A DNA stretch of 16,224 nt, taken from positions 1 through 16,224 of the forward strand of contig JASLDZ010000097.1 in the NCBI GenBank assembly GCA_030151985.1, written 5' to 3'. Under the pieces are notes generated by a model. The model saw only the letters and a list, made by a program, of their open reading frames with translations. It had not been told where the DNA came from and ran no database searches. The number at the start of each line of letters is the position of its first letter. Position 1 is the first letter of the stretch. Origin of the DNA: Caulobacteraceae bacterium (GTDB taxonomy: Bacteria > Pseudomonadota > Alphaproteobacteria > Caulobacterales > Caulobacteraceae). A program made the translations under genes and the position numbers. Positions 6,695 to 12,601 of this stretch are shown piece after piece.

Positions 6695-7195
6695 TCAGCC
6701 GCCCGCCTTGCGGTAGGCGTCGCGCGCGGCGTCGCGGGCCTTCGTCCGGCGGGAGACCTCCGCCTCCGCCGCTTCCCGGTCCCGCGCCTGGCGCCGCTCC
6801 AGCGCCTCGCGCGCCTCCCGCTGCGCCCGCTCGAGCTCGCGCAGCGCCGCCTGCGCGGTCTTGAGCGCGGCCTCCGCCTCGTCCAGCGCGGTGCGGTCCG
6901 GGGGCGGCGCGGGCTTGGTGGCGGGAGCCTGGCCCCCGCGCCTGCGGGGCGGCGGCTTGGCGGCCGCGACCAGCGCCTCCGCCGAGCCGACCGGGCGCTT
7001 CAGCACCACGCCGGGCTGGGCGAGGGCGGCGGCTACGGTCTCCGGGTCGTCGACCACCCGTGCGATGCCGTGGGCGAAGTAGTCGTCGCGCGCGCCCCAC
7101 GCCTGCAGCGCGGCCTTCTGGCTGGGCGCGGCGACCACGGCCTCGCTGAAGCCCGCGGCGGCGGCGTAGACCTTCAGGCGGGGCGTTCGGGCCAT
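6695..7195 (-). CDS. TolA-like coiled-coil protein, function unknown
   Basis: This is a 166-residue soluble protein in three parts. Residues 1-70 form a conserved-looking head with KVYAAAAGFSEAVVAAPSQK and a following QAWGARDDYFAHGIARVVDD block. A basic Pro-rich hinge follows (about 80-100, PPPRRRGG). The tail (about 101-163) is an Ala/Glu/Arg helix almost free of helix breakers, probably a coiled coil. Relatives in Caulobacterales and sphingomonads are often named cell envelope biogenesis protein TolA, but that name reflects the Ala/Glu/Arg composition. There is no signal peptide or membrane segment, so a true TolA role is doubtful. The head resembles a small protein-interaction domain; I cannot name a function. 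The ATG has GGGAG (7203-7207) seven bases upstream. It is divergent from the peptidoglycan-binding gene with 147 bases between them. Confidence 0.75.
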   Translation of the reverse strand: MARTPRLKVYAAAAGFSEAVVAAPSQKAALQAWGARDDYFAHGIARVVDDPETVAAALAQPGVVLKRPVGSAEALVAAAKPPPRRRGGQAPATKPAPPPDRTALDEAEAALKTAQAALRELERAQREAREALERRQARDREAAEAEVSRRTKARDAARDAYRKAGG

Positions 7196-7342
7196 GGTGC
7201 GTCTCCCGACCCCCCGAACGCGCGAGCGGCCGCCTCGCTTCAGGGGCGAAGCGCCTCGGTCGCAACCGTGGCGTGGGCTAAGGCTGTCATCGGCGCACGG
7301 CTTGCTGGGCCCGCGCCCGATGTGCCGTTCGGGATCAGACGC
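7196..7342. promoter_or_regulatory. Divergent promoter region (boxes not resolved)
   Basis: These 147 bases separate two divergent start codons and must hold at least one promoter. A hairpin or dyad, CGCTTC-aggggc-GAAGCG (7236-7253), is the only clear symmetric element. I see no convincing -35/-10 pair for either gene. Confidence 0.3.
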
Positions 7343-8452
7343 ATGACCATGCCGTTGTCCGCCAAGCTGGGCGCCGTCGCCGCCGCGGCCCTCGCCCTGG
7401 GCGCGCCCGCGCTGGCCGGCCAGCCCTACGCCTCCGAGGGGGACGCGCCGCCCCACGGCCGTCCGGGCCAGTGCTTCCAGCGGGTCGAGCGGCCGCCGCT
7501 CACCGAGACGGTCGCCGAGCAGGTGGTCGACCAGCCGGCGCGCACGGTCACCCACGTCATCCCCGCCCAGACCCGCTGGGAGGACCGGCGCGTGCTCGTC
7601 TCCCCCGGCCGGGTGGACGAACGGCTCGTGCCGGAGGTCGGGCACGACGTGACCGAGACGGTCGTGGTGCGTCCCCCCTCCATGCGCACCGAGGTGATCC
7701 CCGCCGTCTGCGACACGGTGCCGGTGCAGGTGCTGATCCGCCCCGCCCGCACCTACTGGAAACGCACCTGGGGGCCGACGGGCGAGACCCTGTGCCTCGT
7801 CACCGATCCCCCGGTCTGGGGCGTGCAGATGCAGAGCGTGGTGCGCGTTCCCGCCCGCGCGGTGCAGACGCCGATCCCCGGCGAGACCCGCACCGTCGTG
7901 CGCCACGTGGTGGACGTCCCGGCCCATGTGGAGCGGCGCGAGGTCCAGCCCCTCTACCGCGTCGACCACGTCCAGGTGACCGTCGTTCCCGAGCGCGTGG
8001 AGACCGAGACGGCGCCCGCCACCTACCGCACCGTCACGCGCCAGCGGCTGGTTCGTCCCGGCGGGTCGGAATGGCGCGAGGTCGGCTGCGCGCCGCCGCC
8101 GCCGTGCCGCGCCTGCGAGGCGCCGCCTCCGCCTTCGCCTTGCGCCACCTGCCTGCCGCCGCCCGCCGACGACGGGGAGGTCGCGGCGCCGCCCGCGCGT
8201 CCATCGCCGGAGGCGCCTCGTCACCGGCGCCACGAGCGGTGGACGCGCGGACCCGTCGCCACCGGCCGCGGGCCCGCCAACATGACCGCGCAGATCCAGA
8301 CGGCGCTGCGCAAGCGCGGCTACTACAAGGGTCCGGTGGACGGCCTCTACACGGCCGAGACGGGCGCGGCGCTGCAGGCGTTCGAGCACGCCCAGGGGCT
8401 GCCTTCCGGGCCTCCCACCCCCGCCGTCGCCCGCGCGCTGGGCGTCTACTGA
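7343..8452 (+). CDS. Exported repeat protein with C-terminal peptidoglycan-binding domain
   Basis: This is a 369-residue protein. Residues 1-25 are a signal peptide ending APALA, with cleavage before GQ. Residues about 50-245 are a chain of degenerate Val/Pro/Thr/Arg-rich units of about 20-30 residues built around a P-A-x-Y/T-x-T-V motif followed by a basic or acidic residue and a V-L-V strand (for example ATYRTVTRQRLVRP at 226-239). Residues 249-275 are a Pro-rich linker with five Cys. Residues about 313-367 are a PF01471-type peptidoglycan-binding domain (IQTALRKRGYYKGPVDGLYT at 318-336, then an AALQAFEHAQGLP block). It probably binds the cell wall in the periplasm. The ATG at 7343 has a modest GGGA (7331-7334); ATG 7349 is an alternative. 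The frame extends further upstream but lacks a signal sequence there. Confidence 0.82.
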   Translation: MTMPLSAKLGAVAAAALALGAPALAGQPYASEGDAPPHGRPGQCFQRVERPPLTETVAEQVVDQPARTVTHVIPAQTRWEDRRVLVSPGRVDERLVPEVGHDVTETVVVRPPSMRTEVIPAVCDTVPVQVLIRPARTYWKRTWGPTGETLCLVTDPPVWGVQMQSVVRVPARAVQTPIPGETRTVVRHVVDVPAHVERREVQPLYRVDHVQVTVVPERVETETAPATYRTVTRQRLVRPGGSEWREVGCAPPPPCRACEAPPPPSPCATCLPPPADDGEVAAPPARPSPEAPRHRRHERWTRGPVATGRGPANMTAQIQTALRKRGYYKGPVDGLYTAETGAALQAFEHAQGLPSGPPTPAVARALGVY

Positions 8453-8465
8453 GGCGACGTCCCCC

Positions 8466-8522
8466 GCCCCCGCTTCCCATCTTCCGTCCGGACGGCCTGG
8501 ATGTTCCGGCCGTGGCGGGGGC
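8466..8522. terminator. Candidate nested hairpin downstream of peptidoglycan-binding gene
   Basis: An outer stem pairs GCCCCCGC (8466-8473) with GCGGGGGC (8515-8522), and an inner stem pairs ACGGCC (8492-8497) with GGCCGT (8508-8513). It begins 14 bases after the stop of the upstream gene and ends 25 bases before the ligase ATG. No T-run follows, so termination is only a guess; such stems are expected by chance at this GC content. Confidence 0.3.
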
Positions 8523-8546
8523 TTCGGCCTCGCCTATGTTGAGCCG

Positions 8547-10190
8547 ATGCGCGCCTTCGCCACCCTCCTCGACCGCATCCAGCTGACGAACGCGCGCAAC
8601 ACCAAGCTGCGGCTGGTGCGCGACTACCTGAAGACCGCGCCCGATCCCGAACGGGGCTGGGCGCTGGCGGCGCTGACCGGCGACCTCAGCTTCGATGCGG
8701 CCAAGCCGAACATGATCCGCAAGCTGATCGAGGCCCGGATGGACCCGGTGCTGTTCCGCTGGTCCTACGATTTCGTGGGCGACCTGGCCGAGACGGTGGC
8801 GCTGACCTGGCCCGCGCGCCACGGCTCCAACCGTCAGCCGGAGCTGGACGAGGTGGTCGACACGCTCCGCGCCAGCCACCGACACGCCACGCCCGCCCTG
8901 ATCGAAGGCTGGCTCGACGCCTTGGACGCGGAGGGGCGCTGGGCCTTGCTCAAGCTCCTCACCCGCGAGCTGCGCGTGGGGCTCTCCGCCCGGCTGGCCA
9001 AGCAGGCGGCCGCCGACCTCGCGCCGCTCTACGGCCACGAGGTCTCGGTCAGCGACATCGAGGAGGTGTGGCACGCTGTCGAGCCGCCGTACGGCGAGCT
9101 GTTCGCGTGGCTCGAGGGGAGGGGGCCGCGCCCCGACCCCGACAAGCCGGGCCGCTTCCGCCCCGTCATGCTGGCCCAGCCGATCGACGACGCGGACTTC
9201 GCCAAGCTCAACCCCGCCGACTACGCCGCGGAGTGGAAGTGGGACGGCATCCGCGTGCAGGCGGTGCGCGAGGGCGGCGTGTGCCGGATGTGGAGCCGCA
9301 CCGGGGACGAGATCTCCGGCGCCTTCCCCGATCTCGTGGCCGCGTTCGACTTCGAAGGCGCGATCGACGGCGAGCTCCTGGTCATGCGGCCGGACGAGGC
9401 CGGGCGCCTGAGGGTCGCTCCCTTCGGCGACATGCAGCAGCGGCTGAACCGCAAGACGGTCGACGCCAAGACCATGGCCGCCTTCCCCGCCGCGATCCGC
9501 GCCTACGACCTGCTCAGCGAGGACGGCGAGGACCTGCGCCCGCTCACCTTCCGCGAGCGCCGGGCGCGGCTGGAGGCGTTCGTGGCGGCGCACGGCGGGG
9601 CGCGGCTGGACCTGTCGCCGCTGGTGCCGTTCGACGATTGGGAGGCGCTGTCCGCTGTCCGCGCCGACCCGCCGGAGGGCGACCCCGCCGCCGCCGAGGG
9701 GTTGATGCTGAAGCGGTGGGACAGCGTCTACGAGCAGGGCCGGCCAAAGGGCCCCTGGTTCAAATGGAAGCGCGACCCTCTGCTGGTCGACGCGGTGCTG
9801 ATGTACGCCCAGCGCGGGCACGGCAAGCGCTCCAGCTTCTACAGCGACTACACCTTCGGGGTGTGGACCGACGAGGGGCTCACCCCCGTGGGCAAGGCCT
9901 ACTTCGGCTTCACCGACGAGGAGCTGAAGCAGATCGACAAGTTCGTGCGCGACCACACGGTGGAGCGGTTCGGTCCCGTGCGGGCGGTGCGCGCCGACCG
10001 CGGCTTCGGCCTGGTGTTCGAGGTCGCGTTCGAGGGGCTGCAGCGCTCGCCCCGGCACAAGTCGGGGGTCGCCATGCGCTTTCCCCGGATCAACCGCATC
10101 CGCTGGGACAAGCCCGCGGGCGAGGCGGACCGCATCGAGGCGCTCGAAGCTATGCTGGAGGCGATGGAAGCCGGGCGGGCGGCGTCGTGA
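8547..10190 (+). CDS. ATP-dependent DNA ligase, cisplatin damage response type
   Basis: This 547-residue protein is of the normal length for the bacterial ligase branch that NCBI names cisplatin damage response ATP-dependent DNA ligase. Residues 1-200 are the helical N-terminal DNA-binding domain. The nucleotidyltransferase domain follows: motif I EWKWDGIR with adenylated Lys231, SRTGDEI (250-256), motif III DGELLV (274-279), motif IV EGLMLKR (384-390) and motif V WFKWKRD (404-410; Lys406, Lys408). The OB fold runs to the C-terminus and ends with RFPRINRIRWDKP (511-523) as motif VI. All catalytic residues seem intact. It seals nicks using ATP and would back up NAD-dependent LigA during repair. 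The ATG at 8547 has no strong Shine-Dalgarno. The usual neighbours (ligase-associated exonuclease, Lhr-type helicase, PdeM endonuclease) are absent here. Confidence 0.93.
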   Translation: MRAFATLLDRIQLTNARNTKLRLVRDYLKTAPDPERGWALAALTGDLSFDAAKPNMIRKLIEARMDPVLFRWSYDFVGDLAETVALTWPARHGSNRQPELDEVVDTLRASHRHATPALIEGWLDALDAEGRWALLKLLTRELRVGLSARLAKQAAADLAPLYGHEVSVSDIEEVWHAVEPPYGELFAWLEGRGPRPDPDKPGRFRPVMLAQPIDDADFAKLNPADYAAEWKWDGIRVQAVREGGVCRMWSRTGDEISGAFPDLVAAFDFEGAIDGELLVMRPDEAGRLRVAPFGDMQQRLNRKTVDAKTMAAFPAAIRAYDLLSEDGEDLRPLTFRERRARLEAFVAAHGGARLDLSPLVPFDDWEALSAVRADPPEGDPAAAEGLMLKRWDSVYEQGRPKGPWFKWKRDPLLVDAVLMYAQRGHGKRSSFYSDYTFGVWTDEGLTPVGKAYFGFTDEELKQIDKFVRDHTVERFGPVRAVRADRGFGLVFEVAFEGLQRSPRHKSGVAMRFPRINRIRWDKPAGEADRIEALEAMLEAMEAGRAAS

Positions 10191-10199
10191 GGGGCCGGG

Positions 10200-10343
10200 T
10201 CAGATCCAGCGCGCGACCGCTTCGCCGACGGCGACCCAGAACCCGAGCGTAGCGCCAAGCGCGACCAGCAGTCGCCAGTTCACCCGCGTGGGCGCCGGCG
10301 GCGCGAAGGCCTGGGCCTGATCGACCGGGTTCAGCAGAGCCAT
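10200..10343 (-). CDS. 47-residue single-span membrane protein
   Basis: This short gene encodes MALLNPVDQAQAF, then a Pro/Ala segment, TRVNWR, and a hydrophobic helix LLVALGATLGFWVAVGEAV that ends with ARWI at the stop. Its start is strongly supported by GGGAGG (10352-10357) eight bases upstream of the ATG. The Arg residues before the helix suggest a cytoplasmic N-terminus. I do not recognise a function; such proteins are often regulators or subunits of membrane complexes. It ends nine bases from the ligase stop on the opposite strand, and lies 121 bases beyond the other small membrane protein, with which it may share a transcript. Longer overlapping frames here have no hydrophobic segment and no Shine-Dalgarno. 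Confidence 0.6.
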   Translation of the reverse strand: MALLNPVDQAQAFAPPAPTRVNWRLLVALGATLGFWVAVGEAVARWI

Positions 10344-10351
10344 CGACGCCA

Positions 10352-10357
10352 CCTCCC
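10352..10357 (-). promoter_or_regulatory. Strong Shine-Dalgarno of the 47-residue gene
   Basis: The minus strand reads GGGAGG, eight bases before the ATG at 10343. This near-consensus site is the main evidence that the short frame is translated. Confidence 0.6.
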
Positions 10358-10372
10358 ACTCGCCGAATACGC

Positions 10373-10458
10373 GAGTCGCTGAAGTTAGCTAACGCTCAGG
10401 CGTTAAATTAGTGCATCCGGTTGTGAGCCGAACAGTTAATTTGACGGTTTCGTCAAAT
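10373..10458. repeat. AT-richer spacer with three adjacent dyads
   Basis: Between the two small membrane genes the composition falls sharply in GC. The spacer holds a perfect 10-base palindrome GTTAGCTAAC (10384-10393), an overlapping dyad TAACGC-tcag-GCGTTA (10390-10405) and a hairpin ATTTGACG-gttt-CGTCAAAT (10439-10458). A GAGTC (a GANTC, CcrM-type methylation site) lies at 10373-10377. The dyads sit upstream of the 47-residue gene, where operators would be, and the last hairpin lies seven bases past the stop of the 88-residue gene, where a terminator would be. Function is inferred from position only. Confidence 0.45.
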
Positions 10459-10464
10459 CCAAGC

Positions 10465-10731
10465 TCAAGCTCCGGCGGCGCGCGCCAGTGCTCCCACCGA
10501 TAGGATCACGAGCGCCCACAGGGCGGCGGGCGCGACGACCATGATCGCCAGACGAACGGCGCGGGGATAGGGCGGGGGCGCGTCCGTCTCGATGAAGCTC
10601 GCCTGCAGGCGCGCCAGGTGTTCGTGCACCGGGCTGTCGACGGCGGTCGCGTCCAGCCCCGCGAGCGCGGGGCGCGGGACGGCCCTGGCTGCGACCGGCC
10701 TGTCGTGCTCGAGCTTGCGCCGCGCGCCCAT
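10465..10731 (-). CDS. 88-residue single-span membrane protein, function unknown
   Basis: Residues 1-57 are hydrophilic and include HEHLARLQASFIETD (36-50) and a conserved-looking PPPYPRAVR. A single hydrophobic helix (about 61-83, LAIMVVAPAALWALVILSVG) completes the protein, so it is probably tail-anchored with the N-terminal part in the cytoplasm. There is no enzyme motif. The ATG is preceded by a purine-rich GGGGGA about six bases upstream. It is divergent from the glycosyltransferase gene with 207 bases between the starts. A homologous group of small uncharacterised proteins would be expected in Caulobacterales, but I cannot name a family. Confidence 0.6.
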   Translation of the reverse strand: MGARRKLEHDRPVAARAVPRPALAGLDATAVDSPVHEHLARLQASFIETDAPPPYPRAVRLAIMVVAPAALWALVILSVGALARAAGA

Positions 10732-10938
10732 GTCGTTCCCCCGTGGTCGTCCGACCTTACGGAGCGAGACCTAACGGCGGCTTCGCGAACGCGGTTTACG
10801 AAGTGCTGCGCCGCCGGGGGGCGTCCCTGCGCGCGAAAGGTTCGTTCACCACGCTTCCATACCCCGCCTCAACGCTGTCGGGACCATGTTCGGCGCCGAG
10901 CTTCCGCCGTCCGCGGGAGCGGAGATGGAGCGCGCCGC
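10732..10938. promoter_or_regulatory. Divergent intergenic region (promoters not resolved)
   Basis: These 207 bases lie between the 88-residue membrane protein (minus) and the glycosyltransferase (plus). They should hold promoters for both. An 8-base TTCGCGAA palindrome is present, but I see no clear -35/-10 pairs and no small gene with a Shine-Dalgarno. Confidence 0.3.
10927..10930 (+). promoter_or_regulatory. Ribosome binding site setting a TTG start
   Basis: GGAG is eight bases before the in-frame TTG at 10939-10941. No in-frame ATG or GTG with a comparable site lies between here and the conserved domain, so it decides the start of the glycosyltransferase. Confidence 0.5.
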
Positions 10939-11817
10939 TTGGCCCTCTTGCACAGCCTCGACGTCGCGGAGCCGCTTGCTCCGTCGGGGCCGCCGGGCGA
11001 GCCGCCGCGTCTTTCGGTCGTCGCCCCCGCCGACCGCCGCCGCATCCGCGCGCAGGACATGTACCGTCTCTACGCGGGGGAGCTCGAGCAGTTGATGCGC
11101 CGCCGGTCCGGCGACGGGCCGCGGCTGATCGTGACGCCCAACCTCGACCACCTGCGCCTCCTCAGCGGCAGCCGCGCGCTGCGGCGGGCCTACGCCGAGG
11201 CCGACATCGTGCTCAACGACAGCCGCTTCCTGGACCGCGCGGTGTTCCGCGCGCGCGCCAAGTGCCTGCCGGGGTCGGAACTCGCGCCCGAGATCCTGGC
11301 CGCCGCGCCGGCGGGGACGCGCTTCTTCGTGGTGGGCGCCTCGCCCGGGCTGGAGCGCTGGGCCGCCACGGCCTTCCCGCAGCTCGTCTTCCGCTTCGTC
11401 GAGCCCAGCCGGGGCTACATCAAGCGCCTGGCCGAGCGGCGGACCGTCGTCGAGCAGGCGCGCGCCTTCCGCCCCCGGCACATCTTCGTCTGCACCGGGG
11501 CCCCGCAGAGCGAGATCATGGGCGCGCAGCTGAAGCGCGGGCTCGACCACGCCTGCGACATCCTCTGCTGCGGCGGCGCGCTCCAGTTCCTGGCGGGCGA
11601 GAAGCGGCGGGCGCCGCGCTGGATGCGGGCGCTGTCGATCGAATGGCTGTGGCGGTTCGCGGGCGAGGCGCACACGCGCGGCCGCTACCTCGCCGACGTG
11701 CGCTTCCTGGCGCTCCACTCCGCCCCCCTGCTGCGCCTGCGGCGGCAGGCCACGTCCCGTTTGCGCAGCTTCGGCCTGGCGACGCCGGAGGACGGCGCGC
11801 CCCGCCGCCGGGCCTAG
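10939..11817 (+). CDS. WecG/TagA/CpsF family glycosyltransferase (GT26)
   Basis: This is a 292-residue protein if TTG 10939 is used; ATG 11059 (MYRLYAGE) would remove 40 residues that look poorly conserved. GT26 landmarks are TPNLDHL (66-72), ADIVLNDSRFLD (88-99), PGSELAPEI (111-119), FFVVGASPG (129-137), FVCTGAPQSEIM (183-194) and the C-terminal RRAPRWMRALSIEWLWRFAG (223-242) with GRYLAD (248-253). Thr66, Asp94 and Gln190 align with the essential Thr, Asp and Gln of TagA. The enzyme adds a sugar to a membrane-lipid-linked acceptor in envelope or exopolysaccharide synthesis. The usual DGxG after the catalytic Asp is replaced by Asp-Ser-Arg-Phe. Caulobacter HfsJ is another GT26 enzyme in holdfast synthesis; orthology is not claimed. 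Its stop overlaps the convergent phosphatase stop. Confidence 0.85.
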   Translation: MALLHSLDVAEPLAPSGPPGEPPRLSVVAPADRRRIRAQDMYRLYAGELEQLMRRRSGDGPRLIVTPNLDHLRLLSGSRALRRAYAEADIVLNDSRFLDRAVFRARAKCLPGSELAPEILAAAPAGTRFFVVGASPGLERWAATAFPQLVFRFVEPSRGYIKRLAERRTVVEQARAFRPRHIFVCTGAPQSEIMGAQLKRGLDHACDILCCGGALQFLAGEKRRAPRWMRALSIEWLWRFAGEAHTRGRYLADVRFLALHSAPLLRLRRQATSRLRSFGLATPEDGAPRRRA

Positions 11818-12599
11818 CCCGCCCTCGCCTGCAGGAAGGAGACCGCGTCCGCCTCCAGCCGGGCGGCGGTGAGCACGCCGGTGGCGTAGGCGCCGGTGTC
11901 CACCCCGATGCGGACCGGCGAGGCGTAGGGCTCGTCCTCCGGCGTATGGCCATGGACCACCACGCGCTCCAGCGGCCGTCCGTGCTCGAGGAAGGGCGAG
12001 CGGATCATCAGCAGGTCCTCGGGCGCCTGCCGCTCAATGGCGACGCCCGGCCGAACGCCGGCGTGGGCGAAGAGGTAGCCCCCCACCATCAGGCTCAAGG
12101 GCAGGCCGTTCAGGAAGTCCAGGTGCGCGCGCGGCAGGGCGTCGGCGAAGGCTTGGCGCGCCTCCTCCCACTCGAGCTGGGGCGCATTCGGCGGCGGCGC
12201 GGCCACGCCGTAGGACCGCATCGTCGCGTCGCCGCCCCAGGTCGCCCAGACGGGGCCGGTGTCGACGTCCATTAGGAAGCCCAGCATGGCCGCCTCGTGG
12301 TTGCCGCGCAGGGCCTCCACCTCCACCGACGGCTCCCGCTCGAAGGCGAGGAGGGCGTCGATCACCCCGCGCGAGTCGGGGCCGCGGTCCACGTAGTCGC
12401 CGACCAGCACCACGAGGGGGCGCTCGGCCGGGGCGTGCGCCTCGACGTCGGCCAGGATCGCGGCGGTCAGCGTCTGGAAAAGGTCCAGGCGGCCGTGGAC
12501 GTCGCCGATGGCGTAGACGACGCGGCCCTCGGTCATGTCGGCGGGCGCGACCGGCGGGAGCGGCCCGGCCGGCGCCGGCTGCAGGCCCGGCCAGCGCAC
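11814..12599 (-). CDS. PPP-type metallophosphatase (serine/threonine or bis-nucleoside phosphatase)
   Basis: All metal-site motifs of the phosphoprotein-phosphatase fold are present: GDVHG (32-36), GDYVDRG (67-73), GNHE (99-102), a HAGVRP block (179-184) and HGHTP (216-220), each counted from GTG 12599. The C-terminal IGVDTGAYATGVLTA is typical of the bacterial branch, which hydrolyses phosphoproteins or diadenosine tetraphosphate; sequence alone does not decide. Two starts are possible. GTG 12599 has a GAAGG-type Shine-Dalgarno, lies two bases past the acyltransferase stop, and gives 261 residues with a Pro-rich leader common in relatives. ATG 12536 gives 240 residues but has no Shine-Dalgarno. 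It is the last gene of the type I secretion operon and shares CTAG with the convergent glycosyltransferase. Confidence 0.85.
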   Translation of the reverse strand: MRWPGLQPAPAGPLPPVAPADMTEGRVVYAIGDVHGRLDLFQTLTAAILADVEAHAPAERPLVVLVGDYVDRGPDSRGVIDALLAFEREPSVEVEALRGNHEAAMLGFLMDVDTGPVWATWGGDATMRSYGVAAPPPNAPQLEWEEARQAFADALPRAHLDFLNGLPLSLMVGGYLFAHAGVRPGVAIERQAPEDLLMIRSPFLEHGRPLERVVVHGHTPEDEPYASPVRIGVDTGAYATGVLTAARLEADAVSFLQARAG

Positions 12600-12601
12600 G
12601 C

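Noticed and set aside
8034..10058. 674-residue minus-strand frame opposite the ligase
   Set aside because: Its composition (His/Arg/Gly/Gln-rich) mirrors ligase codons in antisense; no domain is recognisable and the ligase on the plus strand has all catalytic motifs.
10150..10359. 69-residue minus-strand frame over the small membrane gene
   Set aside because: Gly/Arg-rich with no hydrophobic segment; its start lies inside the Shine-Dalgarno zone of the better supported 47-residue frame.
10403..10450. CtrA-binding site (TTAA-N7-TTAA)
   Set aside because: Two TTAA half-sites are present at 10403 and 10436, but neither has a second TTAA at the required spacing.
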